NCBI RefSeq assembly: GCF_029433095.1
Contig: NZ_JARNTX010000001.1
Span: forward strand, 2,108,001 to 2,172,000
DNA: 64,000 bases
DNA from: Hymenobacter sp. YC55
GTDB lineage: Bacteria > Bacteroidota > Bacteroidia > Cytophagales > Hymenobacteraceae
Direction of reading: 5' to 3'
Shown piece after piece: positions 1 to 8,983 of this stretch. The first letter of the stretch is position 1. Every line of letters starts with the position of its first letter. The notes under the pieces were generated by a model. That model did no database searches and was not told the origin of the DNA. It saw only the letters and a list, made by a program, of their open reading frames with translations. The translations under genes were made by a program, and so were the position numbers.

Positions 1-27
1 AAGCGAAAACAAGCAACGAAGTCAAGC

Positions 28-945
28 ATGGAATACCGCGAAGAACACCGAAAAGAAGCCATTATCGGGACGGTGCTGTTGCACGCGCTGCTAGCGGCCG
101 TGTTCTTCTTCACCGTGTTCAAAGGGCCCGATCCGCCCCTCGACGCCTTGGGTGGCGACGGAGTAGAGTTGAACTACGGCATTGATGAGGCGGGTTCGGG
201 CGACGTGCAAAGTATGGCCATTGCCAATAACTCTCGCAACCGCGAAGACAGTCGCCCGCCCGCATCCAGCCCCGACCCCAAGCCGACCCCGCCTCAGCCA
301 ACTACTCCAGCATCACCGCCCGCACCGCAACAGGCCGCACAGGAGCGCATTATCACCAGCGACGCCGAGGAAAGCCCCGTTACGGCGCCACCCGTGACCA
401 AGCCCGCCCCCGTGAAAGTGGAGCGCACCGAGCCAACCCCGGTTAAAGAAGAGGTGCGCGAAGCGCCCAAGCCCGTTGAGCGTCCTCGCACGCTCTACAC
501 GCCCAAAGGCAGCGCTAATGGGGGTGGCAACGGTGTGAATGGCACCAGCAACGCGCCCACCGGCAACAACAACGGCGACCGGCCCGGCTCCGTCGGCGAC
601 CAAGGCGACCCGAATGGTTCGCTTGACGCCAAGGCACTGTATGGCCAACCCGGTAGCGGCGGCAGCGGCAGTAGCCCTGGTTCCGGCGGCCTTGAAATGA
701 GCGGCTGGGCCTTCGTAAACCGCCCTAGCGCCCCAGCACTCGATAACAACTCGGGCTTCGTACGTTTTCGCATCAAGGTGAACGCCGACGGCGAAGTGGA
801 AGCCGTGACGAAAGTATCTGGCAACGTGTCGGCAGCGCAAGAGAAAGTATGCCGCGACGCACTGGAAAACGCGGAGTTCCGCCGCACGAACTCGGCAGCA
901 GGCGGTGGCTCCGGTTTCTATACCTTCAGGTTCACCGTACGCTAA
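28..945 (+). CDS. Energy transducer TonB family protein
   Basis: This 305-residue protein has the layout of a TonB-type energy transducer. A short cytoplasmic N-terminus is followed by one membrane segment (about residues 11-33), a long proline- and charge-rich periplasmic spacer (about 70-160), a Gly/Asn/Ser-rich stretch and a small C-terminal domain (about 235-305) ending in aromatic beta-strand sequence. TonB proteins carry proton-motive energy from an ExbB/ExbD complex to outer-membrane receptors; whether this one serves a receptor or a TolA-like role cannot be told. The partner genes would be expected upstream, outside the window. A terminator-like hairpin follows within 25 bp of the stop, so it is probably the last gene of its operon. 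The C-terminal domain is divergent, so the family call rests mainly on architecture. Confidence 0.75.
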   Translation: MEYREEHRKEAIIGTVLLHALLAAVFFFTVFKGPDPPLDALGGDGVELNYGIDEAGSGDVQSMAIANNSRNREDSRPPASSPDPKPTPPQPTTPASPPAPQQAAQERIITSDAEESPVTAPPVTKPAPVKVERTEPTPVKEEVREAPKPVERPRTLYTPKGSANGGGNGVNGTSNAPTGNNNGDRPGSVGDQGDPNGSLDAKALYGQPGSGGSGSSPGSGGLEMSGWAFVNRPSAPALDNNSGFVRFRIKVNADGEVEAVTKVSGNVSAAQEKVCRDALENAEFRRTNSAAGGGSGFYTFRFTVR

Positions 946-967
946 TCAGCGCATAGAATAGTTTAAG

Positions 968-1002
968 GCCGCCGGTCGGATTTCTCCGGCCGGCGGCTTT
1001 GC
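968..1002 (+). terminator. Intrinsic terminator after the TonB-family gene
   Basis: The 8-bp arms GCCGCCGG (968-975) and CCGGCGGC (990-997) are perfect inverted repeats, followed by TTTGCTTT. It lies 22 bp past the TonB-family stop codon and before folC. Confidence 0.7.
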
Positions 1003-1060
1003 TTTGTAGGCTGGTAGCTAACCTTGTTATTTCTGGCCGCTATTAATCAGTTTCTTCGCT

Positions 1061-2362
1061 ATGAATTACGCTGAAACCCTCGAATACCTCTACAGCCAAC
1101 TACCCATCTTTCAGCGAGTTGGCGCGGCAGGCTACAAGCCCGGATTGGAGACCACCGAGAAGCTAGCCGAAGCCACCGGGCATCCCGACCGGAAGTTTCC
1201 TAGTGTACATGTAGCAGGTACCAACGGCAAAGGCAGCAGCTCTAATCTGCTGGCGGCGGTGTTGCAGGCGGCCGGCTATAAAGTGGGGCTGTACACGTCG
1301 CCCCATTTGCGTGAGTTCACGGAGCGAATCAAGGTGAACGGACAGGACCTGACACCTGAGTATCTGGTAGCTTGGGTAGCGCAATGGCGGCCTATGTTTG
1401 AGCAATTGCAGCCGTCTTTTTTCGAGATGTGCGTAGCCTTGGCGTTTTCGTATTTCGCCGAGCAGCAAGTGGACGTGGCAGTGGTGGAGGTAGGCTTGGG
1501 TGGGCGGCTGGATTCCACCAACATCATCACCCCGCTGGTTTCTCTTATCACCAATATCAGCTTCGACCACCAGAACCTGTTGGGCAACACGCTGCCGCTG
1601 ATTGCCGCCGAAAAAGCCGGTATCATCAAGCCCAGCATTCCGGCTATCATCAGCCAAACGCAGCCGGAAGTGCAGGCGGTGTTCGAGCAGAAAGCTGCAA
1701 CTGAGCACGCGCCGTTGCTTTTTGCCGACCAGCACTACACCACCACGCTGGAAGCGCAGCCCGCGCCCGACCAGGAGTTTCAGGTTTTGTCTGTTTCATA
1801 CGACGGGCAACCGCTACTGCAGCACCTGGAGCTAGGCTTGGTAGGAGACTATCAGCAACTGAACCTGCCGGGGGTGCTGGCCGTGCTGGATGAGCTGCGC
1901 CGCCAAGGGTTTGTGGTGCCGGAAGCAGCAGTGCGCGAAGGCTTACGAAACGTGCGCCAGCTTACCGGCTTCCGCGGCCGGTGGACCATCCTGGGCCGCC
2001 GCCCGCTGGTGGTATGCGACACGGGCCACAATGAAGCCGGGTTGCGCTTGGTAATAGCCCAACTTGCACGGCTGCCTCGGCGGCAATTGCATTTCGTGTT
2101 GGGCGTGGTCAACGACAAGGATGTGTCGAAGATGCTCGAACTGCTGCCAACGGATGCTACCTATTACTTCTGTCAAGCGGCCATTCCGCGGGCAATGGCG
2201 GCAACGGAGCTAGCTACCTTAGCCGCCGCCGCAGGCCTGCATGGAGAAGTGTACGGACCGGTTGCCGCCGCTGTAGCCGCCGCCCGTGCCGCCGCTAGTC
2301 CCGAGGATGTGGTATTCATTGGCGGCAGTACCTTTGTAGTGGCTGAAATAGAAGGCCTGTAG
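1061..2362 (+). CDS. folC: Bifunctional folylpolyglutamate synthase / dihydrofolate synthase
   Basis: FolC joins L-glutamate to dihydropteroate and to reduced folates in the cytoplasm, using ATP; it is a Mur-ligase-type enzyme. The 433 residues match the usual length. The P-loop GTNGKGSS lies near residue 53 and is followed by the TSPHL segment typical of FolC. The GLGGRLDSTN motif follows near residue 145, and the C-terminal domain begins after about residue 300, with the DTGHN motif near 321. The gene stands between a terminator and trmB with a 108-bp gap to trmB, so the two may be cotranscribed. No promoter box stands out upstream. Whether it has both activities cannot be read from sequence alone. 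Confidence 0.93.
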   Translation: MNYAETLEYLYSQLPIFQRVGAAGYKPGLETTEKLAEATGHPDRKFPSVHVAGTNGKGSSSNLLAAVLQAAGYKVGLYTSPHLREFTERIKVNGQDLTPEYLVAWVAQWRPMFEQLQPSFFEMCVALAFSYFAEQQVDVAVVEVGLGGRLDSTNIITPLVSLITNISFDHQNLLGNTLPLIAAEKAGIIKPSIPAIISQTQPEVQAVFEQKAATEHAPLLFADQHYTTTLEAQPAPDQEFQVLSVSYDGQPLLQHLELGLVGDYQQLNLPGVLAVLDELRRQGFVVPEAAVREGLRNVRQLTGFRGRWTILGRRPLVVCDTGHNEAGLRLVIAQLARLPRRQLHFVLGVVNDKDVSKMLELLPTDATYYFCQAAIPRAMAATELATLAAAAGLHGEVYGPVAAAVAAARAAASPEDVVFIGGSTFVVAEIEGL

Positions 2363-2470
2363 CTCGGATTTCGTTGTTTGCTTTCATTGGCTTGTCTCGA
2401 ACCAGACGAAAAGGCGGCCGCTTGAAAACGCAACGAAAACTGGATACACCATCAACCAACAACAAATTCA

Positions 2471-3133
2471 GTGAGTCGAATTAAGCTAAAGCGTTTCGCG
2501 GAAAACGCAGAACGAGCAGATATTGTAGAGCCCGGCAAACCTGCCTACGAACAACTAAGTGGCCGGTGGCACCAAGAGTTCTTTCGGAACAACCAGGCTA
2601 TTACGCTGGAAGTAGGCTGCGGGAAGGGCGAGTATACCGTGGGACTCGCGTCCCGGTATCCGGAGCGTAATTTCTTGGGCCTCGATATTAAAGGGGACCG
2701 AATTTGGCGGGGTAGTACTCGCGCCGAAGCGTTAGGGCTAACCAACGTGGGTTTTATCCGCACCCGGGCCCTGGACTTGCCGAAGCACTTCGCGCCCGGT
2801 GAACTCAGTGAAATCTGGATAACCTTCCCCGACCCGCGCCCCCGCGACCGGGACATCAAGCGCCGGCTCACGGCGCCGCGCTACCTCGACCTGTATCAGC
2901 AGCTTCTGCAACCCGGAGGACTGGTACACCTCAAAACCGACAACGAAGGCTTGTTCGACTACACGCTCGAAATTCTGCAACAACGGCCCGGCGTCACGAT
3001 TCTAGCCTTCACCAAGGATCTTTATGCCACCCCCGAGCTGCTGCCGCACGCCGAGGACATTGAAACCAACTTCGAGAGTAAGTACCGGTCGCAGGGGGTG
3101 CCTATTAAGTACGTGCAGTTTAAATTGACGTGA
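2471..3133 (+). CDS. trmB: tRNA (guanosine(46)-N7)-methyltransferase
   Basis: TrmB methylates N7 of G46 in the variable loop of tRNAs, with S-adenosylmethionine as donor. The 220-residue protein shows the SAM motif EVGCGKGEY near residue 43, the FLGLDIK motif II, and the family signature segment WITFPDPRPRDR near residue 117, followed by the RRLTAPRYLD segment. The start codon is GTG at 2471; there is no in-frame ATG upstream that fits. The protein begins MSRIKLKRF, as is usual for this family in Bacteroidota. It follows folC by 108 bp. Confidence 0.93.
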   Translation: MSRIKLKRFAENAERADIVEPGKPAYEQLSGRWHQEFFRNNQAITLEVGCGKGEYTVGLASRYPERNFLGLDIKGDRIWRGSTRAEALGLTNVGFIRTRALDLPKHFAPGELSEIWITFPDPRPRDRDIKRRLTAPRYLDLYQQLLQPGGLVHLKTDNEGLFDYTLEILQQRPGVTILAFTKDLYATPELLPHAEDIETNFESKYRSQGVPIKYVQFKLT

Positions 3134-3224
3134 AGCTTTACGAATGGTGAGGTAGTAGACTTCTGCTCTTACCCGTGAAAATTCATAGCCGACGCATCAT
3201 CTCTTCCATTCACTGACCAGGCGT

Positions 3225-4064
3225 ATGCAGTCACTTTCCGTTCTAGAAACCGCCCATTTGCTACCGGTGCTCGACCAGCACCTGATTGCCTTGTTGCGCT
3301 CTTTGGCACCAGCTGATTGGGAGCGACAAACGGTGGCCCCGAAGTGGCGCGTGCGTGATGTAGCCCTGCACTTACTGGATGGCTCCCTGCGTACCTTGTC
3401 GATACTGCGGGACGGGCATTTTGGTGGACCGGGGCCAGCCAGCCCGGCCTATGCCGATGTTGTGCGCTATCTCAACCAGCTGAACGAGGAGTGGGTAGCC
3501 GTGGGGCAGCGGCTGAGCCCGCAGATTATTACGTGGCTACTAGAAGTTAGCGGACCGGCCTATAACACCTACATGGCTTCGTTGCCGCCGATGGAGCCGG
3601 CGGTATTTTCCGTGGCTTGGGCTGGGGAGGAACAATCGCCGAACTGGTTTCACGTGGCCCGTGATTATACCGAGAAGTGGCATCATCAGCAGCAAATCCG
3701 GCAGGCAGTAGGGCAGGAGGCCCCGCTTATGGCGCCGGAATTGTACCACCCGTTTCTAAGTACTTGCGTGCGGGCCTTGCCGCATCATTATCGGGCGGTT
3801 GCCGCTGAGCCCGGTACGGTGCTACAGTTTACTGTAACCGGCCCTAGCGGCGACACCTGGTATCTAAGGCGACAAGCCACTACCTGGGAGCTAGGCACTC
3901 ACTACGTGGGGCAAGTAGCCGCCACCGTCGTGCTGGATGGCACCGTCGCCTGGCGACTGTTCACGAAGAGTTTGCCGCGTACCTTGGCGGAAGCCCACGT
4001 AGAGGTCAGCGCCGAGCAATATCTGATAGAGCCAATTTATAGTATGATTACCATAATGGGGTAG
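3225..4064 (+). CDS. DinB/MDMPI-fold metal-dependent protein
   Basis: This 279-residue protein resembles the maleylpyruvate-isomerase N-terminal (MDMPI_N, DinB-like) family: a four-helix bundle that binds a divalent metal through histidines. Candidate ligands are in VALHLLDG near residue 47 and in DYTEKWHHQQQIR near residue 148. A C-terminal domain of about 90 residues resembles the small MDMPI_C domain. In actinobacteria such proteins use mycothiol, which Bacteroidota are not known to make, so a bacillithiol-dependent or thiol-independent reaction is more likely. The substrate is unknown. It converges on the TrpF-like gene 57 bp away. Confidence 0.7.
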   Translation: MQSLSVLETAHLLPVLDQHLIALLRSLAPADWERQTVAPKWRVRDVALHLLDGSLRTLSILRDGHFGGPGPASPAYADVVRYLNQLNEEWVAVGQRLSPQIITWLLEVSGPAYNTYMASLPPMEPAVFSVAWAGEEQSPNWFHVARDYTEKWHHQQQIRQAVGQEAPLMAPELYHPFLSTCVRALPHHYRAVAAEPGTVLQFTVTGPSGDTWYLRRQATTWELGTHYVGQVAATVVLDGTVAWRLFTKSLPRTLAEAHVEVSAEQYLIEPIYSMITIMG

Positions 4065-4121
4065 CCGAAGCCTCTAAAAGGACTTCGCGCTTCCAATTCT
4101 GAAGGTCGGCTTCTTTAGAAG

Positions 4122-4751
4122 CTAAGCTTCCAGTTCTTCAAACACCGCTTCCATCTCCGAAAAGTCGCGGAGGCCGGGTTTGATTTCGTCGCCACCTTCT
4201 AGCACAATGCCAGCGGGACGGACGGTTTCAACGAACTGGCGAATAGAGTTGCCGGTGCTGGTCGCGAAATCGGCGCCGAGCCACATAGGATAGGTGCGGG
4301 CCTGCTGAGTGAGGTGGGTGAGTTGCTTGGGCGAAAGCGGCTGTGGCGGGGCTTGAGCCAGCACGAAGCCCGACGTGTGGGCTTGCTGGTCGCGGAAGCG
4401 AGTGTCCACATCTTCGGGCAGCATGTCGGGAATCCAGCGGATAAGCTTGAGGACAGGCAAGCTAAACTTCGACAGCTCGTCGGGAGTGCGGCGGCGGTGA
4501 AGCAAAATGCCTTGCAGGTTGCAGCGCTGCGCCAACTCATTGATGGCAGCAGCAGGCAAAGTATCGAACTCGCCGAGCAAGTCCACGCCGGCTATCCAGC
4601 CACTGATTTCCTGTACGGCTTCGGGCGTGAGGTATCCTGGAAGGGAGGGGTCGAGGAGAAAGCTAAGTCGGTCGGCTCCCATGCCGGCGCAGTAGCGCGC
4701 ATCGGAGAGGTTGTTGATGCCGCGCACCAGCACGGACGTAAGCAAGGACAT
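4122..4751 (-). CDS. Orphan TrpF-like beta/alpha-barrel protein
   Basis: The 209-residue protein looks like phosphoribosylanthranilate isomerase (TrpF). It begins with LVRGINNLSDARYCAGMGAD, matches the TrpF GIT-DAR-GAD pattern, and ends with a GLRDF segment like the TrpF C-terminus. However, the catalytic cysteine of TrpF (K-[IV]-C-G-[IL]) is replaced by arginine (L-V-R-G-I), and the second half keeps only a remnant (STGNS) of the GGTGK phosphate loop. No other trp gene is nearby. I chose Met at 4751; an in-frame Met 18 codons upstream would add a tail unlike TrpF. It is divergent from mnmA. Function unknown; a non-catalytic or repurposed barrel is likely. Confidence 0.7.
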   Translation of the reverse strand: MSLLTSVLVRGINNLSDARYCAGMGADRLSFLLDPSLPGYLTPEAVQEISGWIAGVDLLGEFDTLPAAAINELAQRCNLQGILLHRRRTPDELSKFSLPVLKLIRWIPDMLPEDVDTRFRDQQAHTSGFVLAQAPPQPLSPKQLTHLTQQARTYPMWLGADFATSTGNSIRQFVETVRPAGIVLEGGDEIKPGLRDFSEMEAVFEELEA

Positions 4752-4886
4752 ACGCAGAAAAGTTGGGTCGGCGGCAACAAGTAGCTCCCGCTTGGCGAAG
4801 CGCAAAAGTAACTATTCCTACTCAGTCGCAACGTTGTGTTGGCGGTTTGTGGGAGCCAGAGGAAACCCCAAACGGGCGCCATGTGT

Positions 4887-4894
4887 TATCTTTG
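4887..4894 (+). promoter_or_regulatory. Putative -7 box (TATCTTTG) for mnmA
   Basis: TATCTTTG is an exact match to the Bacteroidota -7 consensus TAnnTTTG. It lies 41 bp before the chosen mnmA ATG. A TTTG at the usual -33 distance is absent. Confidence 0.5.
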
Positions 4895-4935
4895 CCACGT
4901 GGCCGCGGACCTTGACTCCACGGGCGCTATTATTT

Positions 4936-6105
4936 ATGACGCAATTTGCATCTCCCACGCCGCCCGTTACTAAGGGCCGCGTCCTCGTCGCGATGAGCGG
5001 CGGTATTGATTCATCGGTAGCGGCCGTGCTCCTGCACGAGCAAGGCTACGAAGTGGTCGGGATGACCATGAAAACCTGGGACTACGCTTCGGCAGGAGGC
5101 TCGAAAAAAGAAACCGGCTGCTGCTCGCTCGACAGCATCAACGATGCCCGCCAGATTGCCGTGGACCTAGGCTTTCCGCACTACATCATTGATATTCGGG
5201 ACGAGTTCGGCGACTTTGTCATTTCCAACTTCACCGACGAATACTTGGCTGGCCGCACGCCTAATCCGTGCGTGCTCTGCAATACCCACATCAAATGGGA
5301 CGCGTTGCTGCGCCGGGCCGACCAGCTGGGCTGCGAATTCATTGCCACTGGCCACTACGCCAACGTGCGCTTTGAAGACGGCCGCTACGTGGTTAGCAAA
5401 GGTCTCGACGAAAACAAAGACCAAAGCTATGCGCTCTGGGGCGTGAGCCAGGAGAGCTTGAGCCGCACGCTGTTCCCACTAGGGGGCATGCGCAAAACCG
5501 AAATCTACGATGAGGCGCGCCGCCGCGGCTTCACCGAACTCGTGAACAAGCCCGAGAGCTACGAAATCTGCTTTATCCCCGACAACGACTACCGCGGCTT
5601 CCTGCGGCGCCGGGTACCGGGATTGGAAGAGCGAGTGGCGGGCGGCCGGTTTGTGTTGCGCGACGGTACGTTTGTGGGCACGCACGAGGGCTATCCGTTC
5701 TACACCATCGGGCAGCGCAAAGGCCTGGGTGTGGCCCTAGGTTTCCCGGTTTACGTAACCGAAATCCGGCCTGATACCAACGAGGTAGTGCTCGGCAATT
5801 TCGACGATTTGGCTAGCAGCCGCACGGTGGTGGGGCAGTTGAACATGGGCAAATACGCCTCGTTGGAAGGCCGCGGGTTGGTACCAAGTACCACTAAAAT
5901 CCGCTACAACCACGATGGCGCCCCGGCTTTCCTGGAGCAGATTGGCGACAAAATCTACGTCTACTTCGAGGAGCCCGTACACGCCGTGACTCCTGGGCAG
6001 GCAGCCGTGTTCTACGACGGCCAGGATGTGTTGGGCGGCGGCTGGATTGAGCGGCATACTATTGGCGAAACTCCCGTATCTTCGGCCGTTATTGCCACGC
6101 TATAA
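4936..6105 (+). CDS. mnmA: tRNA-specific 2-thiouridylase MnmA
   Basis: MnmA adds sulfur to C2 of the wobble uridine in tRNA-Glu, -Gln and -Lys, using ATP and a persulfide relay. The 389 residues fit the family. The PP-loop motif AMSGGIDSS lies near residue 19. The two catalytic cysteines are visible in NPCVLCN near residue 112 and in SYEICFIPD near residue 210. The TIGQRKGLG motif is near residue 260. The ATG at 4936 follows a good -7 box and starts MTQFASPTPP; upstream in-frame codons overlap the divergent TrpF-like gene and are unlikely to be coding. A lipoprotein gene follows 11 bp downstream and probably shares the transcript. Confidence 0.95.
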   Translation: MTQFASPTPPVTKGRVLVAMSGGIDSSVAAVLLHEQGYEVVGMTMKTWDYASAGGSKKETGCCSLDSINDARQIAVDLGFPHYIIDIRDEFGDFVISNFTDEYLAGRTPNPCVLCNTHIKWDALLRRADQLGCEFIATGHYANVRFEDGRYVVSKGLDENKDQSYALWGVSQESLSRTLFPLGGMRKTEIYDEARRRGFTELVNKPESYEICFIPDNDYRGFLRRRVPGLEERVAGGRFVLRDGTFVGTHEGYPFYTIGQRKGLGVALGFPVYVTEIRPDTNEVVLGNFDDLASSRTVVGQLNMGKYASLEGRGLVPSTTKIRYNHDGAPAFLEQIGDKIYVYFEEPVHAVTPGQAAVFYDGQDVLGGGWIERHTIGETPVSSAVIATL

Positions 6106-6116
6106 TCCTAGTTTTT

Positions 6117-6872
6117 ATGTTGCGCTATCAGTTGGTAGAAGGTTGGTATTCGTCGCGTAGCTGGTTTGCTGCGGCTTTGTTGGCAGTAGCCGTAGGGGGT
6201 TGCAAAAACGAATCGGTAACGATAGTGCCTGCCGATACCAACTACTACCCACTGGCGGTAGGCGACTTCCGGATCTACAACGTAACCGACACCATTTGGA
6301 CGCGCAACGTGAAATCGTACAACCGGTTCCAGTTTCGGGAGCGGGTGGCCGAGGAATATGTGGACGCAACCGGCCGTCAGTCGTTCCGGGTGATTCGGTC
6401 GCGCCGCAGCGTGGCTACTGACCCATGGGTGGACGATAGTGTGTTGGTGGTAAGTCCGGCGGCGGGCAACGTACTGGTTACGCGCAACAACGTACGCCGG
6501 GTGGAGCTGATATTTCCGGTTCGGGAAGGTTTCTGGAATGCCAATGCCTTCAACAACATGAACGACATCAAACAGGAAAATCTGCGCTACACCAATATCG
6601 AGAAGCCTTTCACAGCTACTTCAGGCAGCAGCGTAGTTACCTATCCCAAAACGCTAACCACTTCCACGCCCGACGAAAAGGAAGACCCTACCTACATCAA
6701 CGCCTTTTACTACCTCCGAGTACGGCAGGTGTATGCGCTAGGAGAGGGGCCGGTATTTCGTAGCCGCCGCCGGTTCATTTATACTGAGCCCGGCACAGCC
6801 GATCTGCCTGTGCCGGGTGTAATTTACAGAGGCATAACGCGCACTGAGGTGCTAGTGGAGAAAGGCCGATAG
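6117..6872 (+). CDS. Hypothetical lipoprotein
   Basis: The 251-residue product has an N-terminal hydrophobic stretch (about residues 16-27) ending in the lipobox AVGGC, so it is probably lipidated at Cys29 and held in the envelope. The mature part is rich in beta-strand-like sequence with many arginines and aromatic residues. I recognise no domain. The gene follows mnmA by 11 bp and ends before a strong terminator, so it seems to be the last gene of an mnmA operon. The signal starts unusually late, after 15 residues; a later start is possible, but no internal Met lies before the hydrophobic stretch. Confidence 0.7.
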   Translation: MLRYQLVEGWYSSRSWFAAALLAVAVGGCKNESVTIVPADTNYYPLAVGDFRIYNVTDTIWTRNVKSYNRFQFRERVAEEYVDATGRQSFRVIRSRRSVATDPWVDDSVLVVSPAAGNVLVTRNNVRRVELIFPVREGFWNANAFNNMNDIKQENLRYTNIEKPFTATSGSSVVTYPKTLTTSTPDEKEDPTYINAFYYLRVRQVYALGEGPVFRSRRRFIYTEPGTADLPVPGVIYRGITRTEVLVEKGR

Positions 6873-6888
6873 CAGCAGAAACAGCACA

Positions 6889-6930
6889 AAACCCCACCAC
6901 CTAAATAGTAGGTGGTGGGGTTTGTGTTTT
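6889..6930 (+). terminator. Intrinsic terminator after the mnmA operon
   Basis: A perfect 15-bp inverted repeat (6889-6903 and 6909-6923) with a 5-nt loop and an AAACCCC/GGGGTTT base is followed by GTGTTTT. It lies 16 bp past the lipoprotein stop. Confidence 0.85.
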
Positions 6931-7122
6931 AGGGCAGGTGGGCGTGAGCAGTAGACCTAATTATGTTCAAGCCGGTTGGTAGGAGGTGGCCCCGCACCGT
7001 CCAAGCGGGTAGACTCAAGCAAGAAATAGTGCTGCGCTATCGTCGTCAGATTCAGGCGCGATACTACACCCGGCTTGGTACTAAATCCGTATCTTCCGGC
7101 AGGTCTTCAACCGGTCCATTGT

Positions 7123-8820
7123 ATGCGGCTTCTTTCTTTTATTTCACTTGCCGGGCTGCTTATGGCCACGGCCTTACCGCCGGTTTTGGCGCAAAGCAAT
7201 CCGAGTGGTACTACCGCCATAGTACGGAAGCATTTAGTGTATTTTCGGGACAAAGCAGGCACGCCTTTCTCCGTAAGCCAGCCCCAAGCGTTTCTTTCGG
7301 CGCGGGCTATTGCGCGCCGCACCCGGCAGAGCATCCCCGTGCTGCCCCGCGACTTGCCCGTGACTCCCAGCTACGTTACGCAAGTGAAGGCCGTGCCGGG
7401 CGCAACCGTCTGGTATACCTCGCGCTGGTTTAATGCCGTGGTGGTGAATTGCGATTCTGCCACGCTAGCCACAATCCAAGCCCTGCCTTTTGTGCGCAGC
7501 ACCCAAACCGTGAACCGTACAACGGCCGCTGCTCCACCGCCCAAACACACTGAGGTGCCCGCCGAAACCAACCAGCAGCGGCCTTCGGCCAACCCAGTAT
7601 ATGGCACCGCGTATCAGCAGGCCAATATGATTGGGGCCGTGACCATGCACAATGCCGGTTTTCGGGGCGAAGGCATGCAAATTGCCGTGTTCGACGACGG
7701 GTTTCCGGGCGTGAATCAGTCGGCGCCGTTTGCTTCGTTGCGCACGGATGGCCGCATTGCCGACGCCTACAACTTCGTAGACCGTAACGCCAATGTGTAC
7801 GTGCGCGACAGCCACGGTGCCCACACACTTTCCACGCTCGCGGCCAATCAAACGGGTGTTTTCATCGGCACTGCTCCCAAGGCCACCTACCGGCTTTACA
7901 TAACGGAGGAGTATGAAAAAGAAAACCCAATTGAAGAAGTGAATTGGTTGGTGGCCGCTGAGCGAGCCGACTCCGCGGGTGTTGATATTATTAGTTCGTC
8001 GCTGGGGTACAACACCTTCGATATCCCGTATGCCAACTACTCGTACGCTAACTTGAACGGCCGTACGGCTATTTCCACGCGGGCTGCTACTGTTGCGGCT
8101 CGGGTGGGTATGATAGTCGTTAATTCAATAGGTAATGATGGTCAGCGTCCTGGCCCTAGCCTGTTGGCGCCATCGGATGCAGATTCTATTCTAACGGCTG
8201 GCGCTGTCGATTCCTTGCGCAACTATGCGGCCCTCAGTTCCAAAGGGCCAAGCGCCGATAACCGTATAAAGCCCAACCTAGCAACGCAGGGCTTGCAAGC
8301 GGCCATAGTAGGGGTAAATGGGCAACCGGGGCGCGGCAACGGTACTTCGTATTCCTGCCCTATTCTAGCGGGCATGGTGGCAGGCTTCTGGCAGGCGAAT
8401 CCCACGCTTACGGCGCAACAGGTTATCAACTTTTTGCAGCGCTCTGGCTCGCAGTTTACTACCCCCGACAACTTGCGAGGCTACGGCATCCCCAATTTTG
8501 TGCTGGCTTACAACCTAGCCAACCCAGGCATGCCGTTAGCAACCAACAGCCGAGCTACATCCAACAACCACCTCAGCGTGTACCCTAATCCGACGAACGG
8601 TGACGAGTTGTACTTGCAGCTAACGCCGGCTTTCCGGGCGTTGCCGCTCCAAGTGCGTTTATATGATGCACGCGGCGCTTTGGTGGCTCAGCATCTGGTT
8701 CCTGCTACTGCTGCTTCGGAAGTACGCCTGCCTACTGCTTCCCTTGCCAAGGGCGTTTACAACTGCGACGTGCAAGCCGGCGCGAAAGTGCAGCGTAGTG
8801 TGCGGTTTGTGCGGCAATAG
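7123..8820 (+). CDS. Secreted S8 family serine peptidase with type IX sorting domain
   Basis: A subtilisin-type protease of 565 residues. A signal peptide covers residues 1-23 (ends VLAQ). The catalytic triad is visible as Asp191 (VFDDGF), His231 (DSHGAH) and Ser409 (GTSYSCP), with the oxyanion Asn likely at SIGND near 338. The last 75 residues begin LSVYPNP and form a type IX secretion system C-terminal sorting domain, so the protein is probably exported across the outer membrane and cleaved or anchored there. I chose the ATG at 7123 because it starts the signal peptide; an in-frame start at 7075 would put 16 extra residues in front. A weak -7-like box (TATCTTCC) lies at 7090-7097. Confidence 0.92.
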   Translation: MRLLSFISLAGLLMATALPPVLAQSNPSGTTAIVRKHLVYFRDKAGTPFSVSQPQAFLSARAIARRTRQSIPVLPRDLPVTPSYVTQVKAVPGATVWYTSRWFNAVVVNCDSATLATIQALPFVRSTQTVNRTTAAAPPPKHTEVPAETNQQRPSANPVYGTAYQQANMIGAVTMHNAGFRGEGMQIAVFDDGFPGVNQSAPFASLRTDGRIADAYNFVDRNANVYVRDSHGAHTLSTLAANQTGVFIGTAPKATYRLYITEEYEKENPIEEVNWLVAAERADSAGVDIISSSLGYNTFDIPYANYSYANLNGRTAISTRAATVAARVGMIVVNSIGNDGQRPGPSLLAPSDADSILTAGAVDSLRNYAALSSKGPSADNRIKPNLATQGLQAAIVGVNGQPGRGNGTSYSCPILAGMVAGFWQANPTLTAQQVINFLQRSGSQFTTPDNLRGYGIPNFVLAYNLANPGMPLATNSRATSNNHLSVYPNPTNGDELYLQLTPAFRALPLQVRLYDARGALVAQHLVPATAASEVRLPTASLAKGVYNCDVQAGAKVQRSVRFVRQ

Positions 8821-8881
8821 TTCTGTTTTCGTTGAAAGTCGCTTAGCAGATGCTAAACCTAAACGGATAACATTGATAACT

Positions 8882-8911
8882 ATATTAGTATAAGGCGAAA
8901 AATATTAGTAT
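8882..8911. repeat. Direct repeat ATATTAGTAT, spacing 20 bp
   Basis: The 10-mer ATATTAGTAT occurs at 8882-8891 and 8902-8911, exactly 20 bp apart, about two helical turns. It lies 73-102 bp before the zinc-ribbon gene. The second copy runs into a -7-like TATCTTGT. A possible regulator-binding site; no more can be said. Confidence 0.45.
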
Positions 8912-8983
8912 CTTGTCCAGGAATTCAACGAGGTGAATTCTACTCTTTTTTAACTCGGGTTTTTAGCCCAAAACACTAGTAGC

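Noticed and set aside
313..840. Open frame of 175 codons on the minus strand in the TonB-family gene
   Set aside because: It is a shadow of a GC-rich, low-complexity coding region; no family pattern, and the plus-strand product has a clear membrane segment and a TonB-like layout.
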